A DNA stretch of 64,000 nucleotides, taken from the NCBI RefSeq assembly GCF_023736115.1, contig NZ_JAKQZC010000006.1:416591-480590 (forward strand). Direction: 5' to 3'. The notes beneath the pieces were generated by a model that saw nothing but the letters and a program-made list of their open reading frames with translations, was not told where the DNA came from and searched no databases. The stretch comes from Salinicola avicenniae. Lineage in GTDB: Bacteria > Pseudomonadota > Gammaproteobacteria > Pseudomonadales > Halomonadaceae. Positions 19,644 to 28,636 of this stretch are shown here, piece after piece; position 1 is the first letter of the stretch, and each line of letters opens with the position of its first letter. The translations under genes and the position numbers were made by a program.

Positions 19644-19988
19644 ATGTACAAGCTGGCATTCTACGTTCCCGAAACGCACTGCGAAGCCGTCAAGGCGGCC
19701 GTTTTTGCCACCGGCGCCGGGCGTCTCGGCGACTACGAAGGCTGCTGTTTCCAGACTCGCGGCGAGGGGCAGTTTCGCCCGCTAGACGGTGCCGATCCGC
19801 ATATCGGCAAGGTGGGCGACCTGACGAAGATCGAGGAGATAAAGGTCGAGCTGGTCTGCGAGGAGGCGCGCATTCGCGAGGCCATCGCTGCGCTGCTCAC
19901 CGCCCATCCTTATGAGACGCCAGCCTACGATGTCTGGCCGCTGAGCGATCTAGCGTCGCTACCAGGGCCTCAGGCGGAGCCGAAATAG
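19644..19988 (+). CDS. YqfO/NIF3-insert-like (CutA-fold) protein
   Basis: A 114-residue stand-alone version of the insert domain of NIF3/YqfO proteins. The start MYKLAFYVPETHCEAVKAAV, a glycine-rich GRLGDYEGCCFQT and the end HPYETPAYDVWPL match this group, which resembles the CutA/PII fold. Biochemical function is unknown. Its last 19 bp overlap the stop of the convergent Nudix gene. Confidence 0.87.
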   Translation: MYKLAFYVPETHCEAVKAAVFATGAGRLGDYEGCCFQTRGEGQFRPLDGADPHIGKVGDLTKIEEIKVELVCEEARIREAIAALLTAHPYETPAYDVWPLSDLASLPGPQAEPK

Positions 19989-20527
19989 CGCTCCCGCTCC
20001 TCCTCGCCGATATGGCTGAGATGCAGCCCATAATCCCCGGCTCGGCGATCATCGAAGAAGTGGCGCAGCGTGCGCTCGATCGTGGGGAAGGCCAGTTCGT
20101 CCCAGGGAATCTGCGTCTCTTCGAACAGCTCGACCTCGAGACTCTCCGGGCCCGCCGCGAAATCGCCCTCGAGCGCGCCCCGGAATATCATGTAGACCTG
20201 GTTGATATGCGGCAGACTGATCAGGGTATAGAGCGAGACCGCATCCACCGTGGCGCATGCCTCTTCGCGGGTCTCCCGCAGCGCCGCCTGCTCCACGGTC
20301 TCGCCGTTTTCCATGAACCCCGCCGGCAGCGTCCAGAACCCCTTGCGCGGCGCGATCGCCCGACGACACAGCAATATGCGGTCGCCGCACACCGGCAGCG
20401 TGCCGGCAACGATACGCGGATTCTGATAGTGAATCGTGCCGCAGGCGTCGCACAGAAAGCGTGGGCGATCATCGCCGTCGGGGATGGCGAATCGCACGGC
20501 ATGACCGCAGTGGCTACAGTAGTTCAT
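19970..20527 (-). CDS. Nudix hydrolase with N-terminal zinc ribbon
   Basis: A 185-residue protein. A four-cysteine zinc ribbon (Cys4, Cys7, Cys26, Cys29; MNYCSHCGH and FLCDACG) precedes a Nudix fold. The Nudix box spans about 70-92, with the catalytic helix RETREEACA; the usual Gly near its end is Cys. The layout resembles the NADH pyrophosphatase NudC zinc-ribbon/Nudix arrangement but is shorter, so the substrate is not assigned. The ATG at 20527 begins exactly at the zinc ribbon. It is convergent with, and overlaps, the YqfO-like gene. Confidence 0.88.
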   Translation of the reverse strand: MNYCSHCGHAVRFAIPDGDDRPRFLCDACGTIHYQNPRIVAGTLPVCGDRILLCRRAIAPRKGFWTLPAGFMENGETVEQAALRETREEACATVDAVSLYTLISLPHINQVYMIFRGALEGDFAAGPESLEVELFEETQIPWDELAFPTIERTLRHFFDDRRAGDYGLHLSHIGEEERERYFGSA

Positions 20528-20688
20528 CGGGGCCTCGCAACCGCCCTCGGGTGCTCGCCCGGGAGCCTTCGAAGAGTGGCCGACGGCAGCGGGTACCGAC
20601 GGTGCGTGCCGCGCAGGCGACAAAGAGCCGACAACGGCTCACAGCGCCGCTTGGCTCGACAGCGCCGACCAGACAGGATCGACATCGC

Positions 20689-21348
20689 ATGTTAGAGAAA
20701 CTTCGTCAACGCCTGCAAGCGCATCGACCAATGCCGCTAGACGCGTCGCTGCCCCAGGCGGCGGTTCTGCTGCCGGTCGTCACGCATGCGGAACCGACAC
20801 TACTGTTGACCCAGCGCACCCGGCATCTCAAGCAGCATGCAGGCCAGGTCGCCTTTCCCGGCGGCAAGCGCGAGCCGGCGGACGCCGACCTGTTGGCCAC
20901 CGCCCTGCGCGAATCCCGCGAGGAGATTGCCCTGCCGCCGAGCGAGGTAGAAGTGATCGGCCAGCTGAGCGATGTTCTCTCGCTGCATGGCCTGCGTGTC
21001 ACGCCCTATGTCGGCCTCGTGCCACCCGATCTGCCGTTGCTCGCCGAACCTGGCGAAATCGAGACGATCTTCGAAGTCCCCCTGCGCTACCTGCTCGGCG
21101 ACCCGCGCACGCATACCGACGTGATAGAAATCGATGAGGTTGCACACTACATCCCCAGCTATCGCGTCGATGGACGCGTCATCTGGGGCCTGTCGGCCAT
21201 GATGCTGGTCGAGCTACTGGTGGTCGGGTTCACGCAACCGCTGTCACTGATACAACCGCCGCCGACGGGCGAACTGCGCTATCATCCGCGGCGGTCACGC
21301 ACCGCCGCGGCCGGCCACCCCCTCCGAGACCGCGAGACACCGCCATGA
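20689..21348 (+). CDS. nudL: CoA pyrophosphatase-type Nudix hydrolase (NudL/YeaB-like)
   Basis: A 219-residue Nudix protein. The CoA-pyrophosphatase signature is visible as LLTQRTRHLKQHAGQVAFPGG directly before the Nudix box (GGKREPADADLLATALRESR, then EEI). TPYVGLVPPDLP and the IWGLSAMM segment are also typical. The family cleaves CoA to 3',5'-ADP and phosphopantetheine. The stop overlaps the next start as ATGA, so it is translationally coupled to the oxygenase gene. It is divergent from the zinc-ribbon Nudix gene. Confidence 0.87.
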   Translation: MLEKLRQRLQAHRPMPLDASLPQAAVLLPVVTHAEPTLLLTQRTRHLKQHAGQVAFPGGKREPADADLLATALRESREEIALPPSEVEVIGQLSDVLSLHGLRVTPYVGLVPPDLPLLAEPGEIETIFEVPLRYLLGDPRTHTDVIEIDEVAHYIPSYRVDGRVIWGLSAMMLVELLVVGFTQPLSLIQPPPTGELRYHPRRSRTAAAGHPLRDRETPP

Positions 21349-22010
21349 CCGTTATCCCCAACGCCGATACGCTCTGGGATACCCGGCAGATCACACCGCT
21401 GATCGATGCGCTCGTCGAGCAGGGCTGGTACGTCGGCGAACACTTCATCGCGCCCGCTTTATGCCGCGCGCTGTCGCAGGATGTAGATAGCCTGCAAACC
21501 CGCGAGGGCCTGCACGAGGCCGGGATCGGTCGTGGCGGCGAACACACGCTGCGCCGCGACATTCGCGGTGATGCCATCCACTGGCTCGATCGCGAGAGCC
21601 TGGCCCAGCGACGCTATCTGGCGCTCATGGGCGAACTTCAGCAACAGATCAACATCGCCCTCTATCTAGGGCTCTTCGAGTTCGAGGCGCACTTCGCGCA
21701 TTACCCGCCTGGCGCCTTCTATCGCAAGCATTACGACAGCTTCCGCGGCCGCGCCAACCGGGTCATCTCGACCGTGCTCTACCTCAATCCCGACTGGCCG
21801 GTCGATGGCGGCGGTGAGATGGCGCTTTACGATGCCGAGGAGACCGAGCGAGAAGTCGCCCGGGCCCATCCGGAAGCCGGTACCTTCGCCTGCTTTCTCT
21901 CCGATCGTATTCCCCACGAAGTGTTGCCGACCCGTCTACCGCGCACCAGCATCGCCGGCTGGTTCCGCCGCAACGCCTCGCTCGGCGGCGTGATCGATCC
22001 CGCGCGCTGA
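21345..22010 (+). CDS. 2-oxoglutarate/Fe(II)-dependent oxygenase (SM-20/prolyl-4-hydroxylase type)
   Basis: A 221-residue protein with the double-stranded beta-helix iron triad. His129 and Asp131 lie in YRKHYDSF, His191 in DRIPHEVLP, and the 2OG-binding Arg200 in RTSIAGWFRR. The YLNPDW and GGEMALY segments are standard for SM-20-related prolyl hydroxylases. Bacterial homologs hydroxylate proteins such as elongation factor Tu in some species; the substrate here is unknown. It is translationally coupled to the upstream CoA pyrophosphatase. Confidence 0.87.
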   Translation: MTVIPNADTLWDTRQITPLIDALVEQGWYVGEHFIAPALCRALSQDVDSLQTREGLHEAGIGRGGEHTLRRDIRGDAIHWLDRESLAQRRYLALMGELQQQINIALYLGLFEFEAHFAHYPPGAFYRKHYDSFRGRANRVISTVLYLNPDWPVDGGGEMALYDAEETEREVARAHPEAGTFACFLSDRIPHEVLPTRLPRTSIAGWFRRNASLGGVIDPAR

Positions 22011-22020
22011 CACTCGCTCG

Positions 22021-23382
22021 TCAACGTACGGGGGCGCCTGCTTCTTCGCTGTCGACGCGCGCTGCCCCACCATTTTCAGGCGATTCCGGCACCGCCGTCT
22101 CCACTTCGGGCACGACCTGCGACAGATCCTCCTGCTGCTCATGCTCGATCGCCCCCTGCACCAGTGCCTCGGTCACGCTGAGCTCGGCACCGACCACCGA
22201 CTGCGGCGGGTTGGAAGTAAACGGCGCTACCGGTACCGGTGCCGGCCGGCGGCTTCGACGCCAGATGAAAAACGCGACCAGCATCGCCCCCAATCCGGCC
22301 AGCGCCATGAATAGCCCGGCGTCGCCGACGTGGGTCATCAACGGGGTGATCAGCGGCGGACTGAGCGTTGCGCCCAGTGCATTGATGAGCAGCAGCCCCT
22401 GGCTCATGCGCACCAACGCGCCCGCCGGCGCCCGGTCGGCCGCATGACTGACCGCCACCGGATAGAGCGCGAAGACACCCCCGCCCAACAGGAACAGGAC
22501 CGCCGCCAGCAGACCGGGCAGATCCGGCATCAGCATCACGCCGACGCAGAGCGCGGTCATCACGCCACCGATCAGAATCAGCACGATCTGGCGATCGTGG
22601 CGATCCGACCAGCGGCCGATCGGATATTGCAGCAGCATGCCGCCGAGGATGACCACCGCCATCATCTCCCCGATACGCTGCACATCGAAGCCGTCGCGCT
22701 GCAGATAGAGCGGCAGCAGACTGTAGATTGCCGAAACCACGAGGCCTGAGCCGAAACAACCCATCACCCCGGTCGGGGTCACCGTGATCAAGCGCCACGG
22801 CGACAGCGGTTCGGCCTGTTCGATCAGCGGCGAGACACGGGGGATCATCCCTAGCGGCAACACGGAGAGCGACGCCAGCATGGCCACGATCATGAACGGC
22901 TGGTTCGGTCCGGCGCCGTCGGCCACGCCGAGCAGCAGTTGTCCGACTACGCCGGCCCCATAAAGCGAGATCATGTAGAGCGCCAGCAACCGACCGCGAA
23001 CGCGAGTGTCCGCTGCTGTCAACAACCAGCTCTCGATCACCAGATAGACCCCGAGGGTTGCCCAGCCGCCGATCAGACGCAGAGTGAACCAGAGGCCAGC
23101 ATTCAGCCACAGGCCCTGAAGCAGTACGGTTACCGCGACCAGCGACGCAAAACAGGCATAGGCACGAATGTGGCCGATGCGTAGCAGCAGGCGATCGTTG
23201 AACAGCGCGCCGACGGCCAGGCCGATGTAATAAGCTGCGGAGACCCAGCCGATCGTCGTCACCGACTCGCCCGCAGCATCCAGGCGTAGCGTGATCAGCG
23301 AGGCGAGAAAGCCGTTGCCGATCCCCAGAATGAAGAGACCCAGAAGCGGCGCCAGCGCCATGGAGAGCAACTGCCGAGACAT
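22021..23382 (-). CDS. YcaD-like MFS transporter
   Basis: A 453-residue, 12-helix MFS protein. It opens MSRQLLSMALAPLLGLFILG and has WVSAAYYIGLAVGAL followed by FNDRLLLRIGHIR at the loop 2-3 signature position. The VIESWLLTAADTRVRGR stretch closely resembles E. coli YcaD. The C-terminal 80 residues are a polar, acidic tail (EHEQQEDLSQVVPEVE) not found in YcaD. The substrate is unknown. It is convergent with the oxygenase gene and divergent from a second MFS gene. The ATG at 23382 is chosen because the upstream open frame is not membrane-like. Confidence 0.85.
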   Translation of the reverse strand: MSRQLLSMALAPLLGLFILGIGNGFLASLITLRLDAAGESVTTIGWVSAAYYIGLAVGALFNDRLLLRIGHIRAYACFASLVAVTVLLQGLWLNAGLWFTLRLIGGWATLGVYLVIESWLLTAADTRVRGRLLALYMISLYGAGVVGQLLLGVADGAGPNQPFMIVAMLASLSVLPLGMIPRVSPLIEQAEPLSPWRLITVTPTGVMGCFGSGLVVSAIYSLLPLYLQRDGFDVQRIGEMMAVVILGGMLLQYPIGRWSDRHDRQIVLILIGGVMTALCVGVMLMPDLPGLLAAVLFLLGGGVFALYPVAVSHAADRAPAGALVRMSQGLLLINALGATLSPPLITPLMTHVGDAGLFMALAGLGAMLVAFFIWRRSRRPAPVPVAPFTSNPPQSVVGAELSVTEALVQGAIEHEQQEDLSQVVPEVETAVPESPENGGAARVDSEEAGAPVR

Positions 23383-23740
23383 GCGAATGTGTACCTCGTA
23401 ACATGCCGGTCCGCCGACAATGCCGGCAGTCCCCGTGCGATCGAACCACGCGAAGTCGAAACGGTGGGAAAGGGTGGCCGGGCGCCGATCCCGCCGCCGG
23501 GCGAGCGCACTATACGCTGCCGAGGTGACTGCAAACAGTCGAAATGAGCGGTCAAATGCGTCTATCACGCTACCTTTTGGCACTTTCGCTCGATGCATTA
23601 CGAGGCGTTATGCCAAGCCGCCAATAAGCCAACACGGCGCAGGATATGGCGAGTGCGCTCTCATCCCGAGGCGACAGGCCGTCACGGTGCGGCGTATGCT
23701 TATCGATTCGCACGCTAAATGCCCGTCACGGCCGGAAACC
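23383..23740. promoter_or_regulatory. Divergent intergenic region between two MFS genes
   Basis: This is 358 bp without a convincing gene. It must carry divergent promoters for the flanking transporters. I see no clear consensus pair, hairpin or repeat in it. Confidence 0.4.
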
Positions 23741-25042
23741 ATGCCCACCGTCAATGCCTCTCCTGTCGCCGAGGGCGACAGCCCCGTCTACCGTCAGCCC
23801 GGCTTTCTGCCTTTCCTGGTCGCCCGCTTGGCCGCCGTCTTCGCCATGCAGATTCAGGCCATCGTGGTAGCCTGGCAAGTCTATGCGCTCACCCTTGATC
23901 CGCTCACGCTCGGTTACGTCGGTCTGGCACAGTTTCTACCGATGGTGGTCCTGCTGCTGCCGGCCGGCGACGTGGTCGACCGCTTCGATCGCAAACGCAT
24001 CCTGCAACTGAGCTGGGGCGCGCAGGCGGTGTGCAGTGCCCTCCTGGTAGTGCTTTCGCTCTCGCAGCCGAGCTCTGCCACGCCCTTCTACGCCGTCCTG
24101 GTACTGTTCGGCGCGGCTCGGGCCTTCACCGGCCCGACACTCTCGAGCCTGCTGCCCCAGATCGTGCCACGCGAACAGCTGGGCAAGGCGATCGCGCTCA
24201 ACTCCTCGATCATGAAGATCGGCGTCATCGGTGGCCCCATGCTCGGCGGCCTGCTCTACACCCTCGGCCCGGCGCTGACCTATAGCGTCAACCTCGGCTG
24301 CTTCCTGCTTGCCCAGCTGGCGCTGGTCGTGGTGCCCGTGCGCTACGCCTTCAAGCGGCAGCCGAGCGACGACAGCGCCTGGCAGCGCTTTACCGCCGGC
24401 ATTCACTACATCCGCAGTAAGCCCGTTATCCTCGGCGTCATCTCGCTCGATCTGTTCGCCGTGCTGTTCGGCGGCATTATCGCCCTGCTACCGGTCTACG
24501 CCCACGAGATTTTGCACGTCGGCCCGCAGGGGCTCGGCGCCCTGCGCAGCGCTGTCGCCGTCGGCGCTTTCGTGATGGGGCTCTATCTCGGCCTGCGCGC
24601 GATCCAGCGTCATGCGGGGATGGTGATGTTTGCCGCCGTCGCCGTGTTTGGTGTCGCCAACCTGATTTTCGCGCTATCGCACTGGTTCTGGCTCTCTCTG
24701 GGCGCGCTGTTCGTGGCCGGCGCTGCCGATATGATCAGTGTCTACGTACGCCTGACGCTGTTGCAGCTGGCCACACCGGACGAGATGCGTGGGCGGGTCA
24801 ACGCCGTCAATATGCTGTTCATCGGCGCCTCCAACGAGCTGGGCGAGTTCGAATCCGGCGTCACCGCATCCTGGTTCGGCACGGTTCCCGCCGCCGTAAT
24901 CGGCTCGGTCGGTACGCTGGCGATCGTCGGTCTGTGGATGTGGGCCTTTCCGGTGCTGCGTCACGCCGACCGGCTCGACGCCGTCGAAGAGGAAAAGGTC
25001 GAGCCGGCACCGGCGGGGGCGACGGCCAGCAAATCGGCATAA
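23741..25042 (+). CDS. MFS transporter (DHA3/EntS-like)
   Basis: A 433-residue, 12-helix MFS carrier. The loop signature is GDVVDRFDRKRILQ, with RAFTGPTLSSLLPQIVPREQLGKAIALNS after helix 4 and PDEMRGRVNAVNMLFIGASNELGEFESG in the second half, a pattern of the EntS/DHA3 exporter group. It is therefore more likely an exporter than an uptake system. The ATG at 23741 gives a normal cytoplasmic N-terminus. It is divergent from the YcaD-like gene and 181 bp upstream of the ebo cluster on the same strand, so a link with Ebo product export is conceivable but unproven. Confidence 0.83.
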   Translation: MPTVNASPVAEGDSPVYRQPGFLPFLVARLAAVFAMQIQAIVVAWQVYALTLDPLTLGYVGLAQFLPMVVLLLPAGDVVDRFDRKRILQLSWGAQAVCSALLVVLSLSQPSSATPFYAVLVLFGAARAFTGPTLSSLLPQIVPREQLGKAIALNSSIMKIGVIGGPMLGGLLYTLGPALTYSVNLGCFLLAQLALVVVPVRYAFKRQPSDDSAWQRFTAGIHYIRSKPVILGVISLDLFAVLFGGIIALLPVYAHEILHVGPQGLGALRSAVAVGAFVMGLYLGLRAIQRHAGMVMFAAVAVFGVANLIFALSHWFWLSLGALFVAGAADMISVYVRLTLLQLATPDEMRGRVNAVNMLFIGASNELGEFESGVTASWFGTVPAAVIGSVGTLAIVGLWMWAFPVLRHADRLDAVEEEKVEPAPAGATASKSA

Positions 25043-25223
25043 CCTCGCCTGCCAAGAATCACTTCGTTTCATGCTTGCGACCGACAAGCGGCTCATGATT
25101 CGTAGCAGAAGAACCATTCTTGTCGCCTGCCTGAACAAACGTCGAAGCTAGTCGAGACCTTGGCGGGACCGAACCGACAACCTTCCGGCTCGCCACGCGG
25201 CTTCTCGACTTCCTACGCAGGCG

Positions 25224-26516
25224 ATGCCCATGAACCGGCCAGCAGTCTCTTTCTCGATCGATGGCGATGCCGCCATCGAGGCACGAGCGACCTCGTCGCC
25301 GCGTGCCGCCGACCGTGGATCGGCACCCCACGTGCCCCAGGCGGACATTCACTGGCAGCACTTCTCGGTGCCCTTCGACTACCCCGTGGCCTTCACGCGC
25401 GAGGTCTTCTCCCCTGATAACCCGCTGCTGGCGGAGCTGGTCTCGCGTCGCGACCCCAACGGCAGCCACCGCTGCCTGGTCTACGTCGATGCCGGCGTCG
25501 CGTCGACCTGGCCCGATCTCGACGTGCGGGTCGCCCAATACTTTGCCGCCCATGCCGACCGCCTGACGCTGCTGCATCCGCCGATCACCGTCGCTGGCGG
25601 CGAAACGCTCAAGAATCAGCTCGACGGCCTCCGCGGCGTGCTCGAGGACATTCGTCGACACGGCGTCGACCGCCACGCGTTCGTGCTCGCCATCGGCGGC
25701 GGCGCCATGCTGGACGCCGTTGGCCTGGCAACGGCGATCGGCCACCGCGGCATCCGCCTGATCCGATTGCCGACCACGGTGCTATCGCAGAACGACAGCG
25801 GCGTCGGTGTGAAGAATGCGGTCAACTTCCAAGGCACCAAGAATTTCGTCGGTACCTTTGCGCCGCCCTGGGCCGTACTCAATGATTTCGACTTTCTGGA
25901 TACGCTGTCACGCCGCGATCGCCTCGCCGGCATCTCGGAGGCCATCAAGGTGGCGCTGATTCGCGACGGAGACTTCTTCGACTGGCTCGAATCCCATGCC
26001 GATCAGCTAGCGGTCTTCGACCCGCGCGCCGAGGAGACGATGATCCGGCGCAGCGCAGCGCTGCACATGCGTCAGATCGCTCACGGCGGCGACCCCTTCG
26101 AACTGGGCTCTTCGCGACCGCTCGATTACGGCCACTGGGCGGCGCACAAGCTCGAGGCGCTGACCCACCACGCCGTTGGCCATGGCGATGCCGTGGCAAT
26201 CGGCATCGCACTCGATGCCCGCTATTCAGTGCTGGCCGGTCTGCTGCCGGCGGGCGCCGAGTGGCGCGTGGTGTGGCTGCTGCAACGGCTGGGCCTGCCG
26301 ACCTTTCACGAGCAGTTGCTGGAGATCGGCCACGACGGCCATCCCGCCATCCTCGAGGGACTGCGCGAATTTCGCGAGCATCTGGGTGGCGAGCTCACCA
26401 TCACGCTGCTGGGCGGTCTCGGGCGCGGCACCGATGTGCACGACATCGACGAGCCGCTGATGCTCGAGGCCATCCACTGGTTACGCGAGGAGGTACAGGG
26501 CCATGCAGCTGCGTGA
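25224..26516 (+). CDS. eboD: EboD, 3-dehydroquinate-synthase-like protein of the ebo cluster
   Basis: A 430-residue member of the sugar-phosphate cyclase superfamily. It shows the NAD-binding segment AIGGGAMLDAVG and zinc-ligand motifs equivalent to AroB: ISEAIKVALIRDG, RPLDYGHWAAHKLEAL near residue 300 and VGHGDAVAIGIALD near 318. It is longer than AroB (about 360), with an extra N-terminal 40 residues. EboE starts inside its last codons (14-bp overlap), so it belongs to the ebo operon rather than the shikimate pathway. The product of EboD is not established. Homologous ebo/EDB clusters take part in cyanobacterial scytonemin monomer export and in a Pseudomonas anti-grazing trait. Confidence 0.88.
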   Translation: MPMNRPAVSFSIDGDAAIEARATSSPRAADRGSAPHVPQADIHWQHFSVPFDYPVAFTREVFSPDNPLLAELVSRRDPNGSHRCLVYVDAGVASTWPDLDVRVAQYFAAHADRLTLLHPPITVAGGETLKNQLDGLRGVLEDIRRHGVDRHAFVLAIGGGAMLDAVGLATAIGHRGIRLIRLPTTVLSQNDSGVGVKNAVNFQGTKNFVGTFAPPWAVLNDFDFLDTLSRRDRLAGISEAIKVALIRDGDFFDWLESHADQLAVFDPRAEETMIRRSAALHMRQIAHGGDPFELGSSRPLDYGHWAAHKLEALTHHAVGHGDAVAIGIALDARYSVLAGLLPAGAEWRVVWLLQRLGLPTFHEQLLEIGHDGHPAILEGLREFREHLGGELTITLLGGLGRGTDVHDIDEPLMLEAIHWLREEVQGHAAA

Positions 26517-27687
26517 CGATCTCGGTCAGTTGACCTACTGCCTGAACATCCACCCGACGCAAACATGGGAGGCCGTGCGCGAAGCGCTGTTGGGACCGGT
26601 CAAGCAGGTCAAGGCACGCGTCTGTCCGGATCGGCCCTTCGGCGTCGGTCTGCGCGTGTCGGCACAGGCGCTCGAGGAGCTGCGTGCGCCGGATGCCCGC
26701 GCCGAGCTCAAGGAGATTCTGGCCCGCGAGGATTACCGCGTGGTGACCATGAACGGCTTCCCCTTCGGGCCGTTTCACGGCGTGCCGGTCAAGCAGAACG
26801 TCTATCAGCCGGACTGGAGACAGCGCGCCCGGCTCGACTACACCTGCTGGCTGGCCGACCTGATGAGCGAGCTGGCGGCCGCCGGCGACCGACTCAGCCT
26901 GAGCACGGTGCCGGGAACCTTCCAGCCGCTGGCCGAGGGCGCGGAGGCGGAGATGGCCGACAATCTGCTCAAGGCCGCCGCACACTGCGTCGAGCTCGCC
27001 ACGCGCACGGGTGTCAGCATCGCGATCGCGTTGGAGCCGGAGCCATGCTGCTTTCTGGAAACCGTTGCCGAAACGATCGCCTTCTTCGAGACGCATCTCT
27101 TCTCGGACGACGCAGCCGCTCGCCTCGGCGAGCTCACCGGGATGCCGCCGTCAGAGGCACGCCTCGCGTTGCCACGTCATCTCGGCATCTGCTACGACGT
27201 TTGCCATGCTGCGGTGGAGTTCGAGAACCCGGCCTCTAGTATCGCGGCACTGCGACAGGCCGGCATCCCGATTCACAAGCTCCAGCTAAGCGCCGCGTTA
27301 CGCGTGCCGGCCCTCGACGCGGCCGCTCGCCAGGCACTCGCACCGTTCTGCGAACGAACCTACCTGCATCAGGTCGTCGCCACTGGCGCCGAAGGGCTGG
27401 TCCGCTACGCCGACCTCCCCGAAGCGCTGGCGGATGACGCGCGTCAGGATGGTGAAGAGTGGCGTGTGCATTTCCACGTACCGATCTTCGTCGACCGCGT
27501 TCCGCCGTTCGAGACGACCCAGCCGTTCCTGCGCGACGTGCTCGCCTTGCACCGTGAACAGCCGATTTCAGCGTGCCTGGAAGTGGAGACCTACACATGG
27601 CAGGTATTACCGGAAGCGCTCCGCAGCGAGAGCGTGGACGCCGCCGTCGCACGCGAGCTGACCTGGGTCCGGCAACAGCTGGACTGA
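26503..27687 (+). CDS. eboE: EboE, xylose-isomerase-like TIM-barrel metabolite traffic protein
   Basis: A 394-residue AP-endonuclease-2/xylose-isomerase-type barrel. The N-terminal LTYCLNIHPTQTWEAVREAL and the metal-site segments IALEPEPCCFLET, LGICYDVCHAAVEF and VHFHVPIF fit the EboE family. Glu, Asp and His residues in these segments probably bind a divalent metal. A sugar-phosphate isomerase or epimerase type activity is inferred only from fold. It overlaps eboD by 14 bp and eboC by 91 bp, indicating tight coupling. Confidence 0.87.
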   Translation: MQLRDDLGQLTYCLNIHPTQTWEAVREALLGPVKQVKARVCPDRPFGVGLRVSAQALEELRAPDARAELKEILAREDYRVVTMNGFPFGPFHGVPVKQNVYQPDWRQRARLDYTCWLADLMSELAAAGDRLSLSTVPGTFQPLAEGAEAEMADNLLKAAAHCVELATRTGVSIAIALEPEPCCFLETVAETIAFFETHLFSDDAAARLGELTGMPPSEARLALPRHLGICYDVCHAAVEFENPASSIAALRQAGIPIHKLQLSAALRVPALDAAARQALAPFCERTYLHQVVATGAEGLVRYADLPEALADDARQDGEEWRVHFHVPIFVDRVPPFETTQPFLRDVLALHREQPISACLEVETYTWQVLPEALRSESVDAAVARELTWVRQQLD

Positions 27688-28544
27688 AAGCCCCCCTCTG
27701 GCTGGAGCTGGGCCGCGTCTCCAACCTGCCGACGGTCTGGAGCAACGTGCTGGCCGGTGCCGTGCTGGTGGGGGCATCACCGTGGCAGACGAATACGGCC
27801 ATCGCGCTGGTATCGTTGACCCTCTTCTATCTCGGCGGCATGTACCTCAACGATGCCTGCGATGCCGAGATCGACGCCCGCGAGCGCGCCGACCGCCCCA
27901 TCCCCCGCGGCGATGTCGGCCGTCTCACCGTCACGCTGCTGGGCAGCCTCATGCTTGTCGTCGGGGCACTGGCGCTGTTTCTAACCAACCTGGCAGCCGG
28001 CGTGACGGGGCTGGCCCTGGTCGCCGCCATCATCGGCTACGATGGCTGGCACAAGCGTATCGGCTGGAGCCCCCTGCTGATGGGCGCCTGCCGGCTGCTG
28101 ACCTATCTGGCCGCCGCCTTCGCGCTGACAGGCAGCGTCGGTAGTGCCCTGCTGGCCGGCGCCTTCGGTCTGGCGTGCCATGTCGTCGGGCTGACCTACG
28201 CCGCCCGTCAGGAGGCCTACGACCGCATCGGCGCCGCCTGGCCACTGGTCGTGCTCGCCGTCCCGGTTGGCGTCATGTTCGTCACGACGCTGAACGGCCC
28301 GGCCCCCTCACTGCTCGCATTGGGTCTGGGGATCGCCTATCTCGCTTGGTGCGGCCGGTGCCTATCGCTGCTATTCCGTCGCAGCCCCGGTGACGTGCCA
28401 CGGGCCGTGGTCGGGCTGATCGCGGCGATCTCGCTTTACGATGCCACGCTGATGGCCTCAGCAGGCGCACTGCTGGCCGCGTTGGCCGCCGCCCTGGCCT
28501 TTCTTGCCACACTGGCACTGCAGCGCGTTACCTCCGGTACGTAG
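27597..28544 (+). CDS. eboC: EboC, UbiA-like membrane prenyltransferase
   Basis: A 315-residue protein with about 8-9 membrane helices. The first Asp-rich motif of UbiA enzymes is intact: YLNDACDAEIDARERADRP, about residues 82-100. The second appears as IIGYDGWHKRIGW. The family attaches or handles prenyl chains on aromatic or polar acceptors. The ATG at 27597 (with GGAG upstream) is used and lies inside eboE. A perfect hairpin after the gene probably terminates the eboDEC transcript. With EboD and EboE it forms the plus-strand core of the cluster. Confidence 0.87.
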   Translation: MAGITGSAPQRERGRRRRTRADLGPATAGLKAPLWLELGRVSNLPTVWSNVLAGAVLVGASPWQTNTAIALVSLTLFYLGGMYLNDACDAEIDARERADRPIPRGDVGRLTVTLLGSLMLVVGALALFLTNLAAGVTGLALVAAIIGYDGWHKRIGWSPLLMGACRLLTYLAAAFALTGSVGSALLAGAFGLACHVVGLTYAARQEAYDRIGAAWPLVVLAVPVGVMFVTTLNGPAPSLLALGLGIAYLAWCGRCLSLLFRRSPGDVPRAVVGLIAAISLYDATLMASAGALLAALAAALAFLATLALQRVTSGT

Positions 28545-28585
28545 ATCTCGCCCGATAACGTTTCTCTGGCGGGCTTGCTACCCCT

Positions 28586-28606
28586 GGGGCGCCATCGAGG
28601 CGCCCC
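28586..28606. terminator. Perfect hairpin between convergent eboC and eboF
   Basis: GGGGCGCC (28586-28593) pairs with GGCGCCCC (28599-28606) around ATCGA. It sits between the eboC stop and the eboF stop, so it can act on both strands. No long T-run is present. Confidence 0.55.
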
Positions 28607-28636
28607 ACCATCGAGGCACCCCAAGGGGCCCACACC

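Noticed and set aside
22021..25042. Multidrug resistance island formed by the two divergent MFS genes
   Set aside because: There is no mobile element, no regulator between them, and their families differ. Adjacency alone is not enough.
25224..26516. Shikimate-pathway AroB
   Set aside because: Zinc motifs fit the superfamily, but the longer N-terminus and the overlap with eboE place it in the ebo cluster. A separate aroB is expected elsewhere in the genome.
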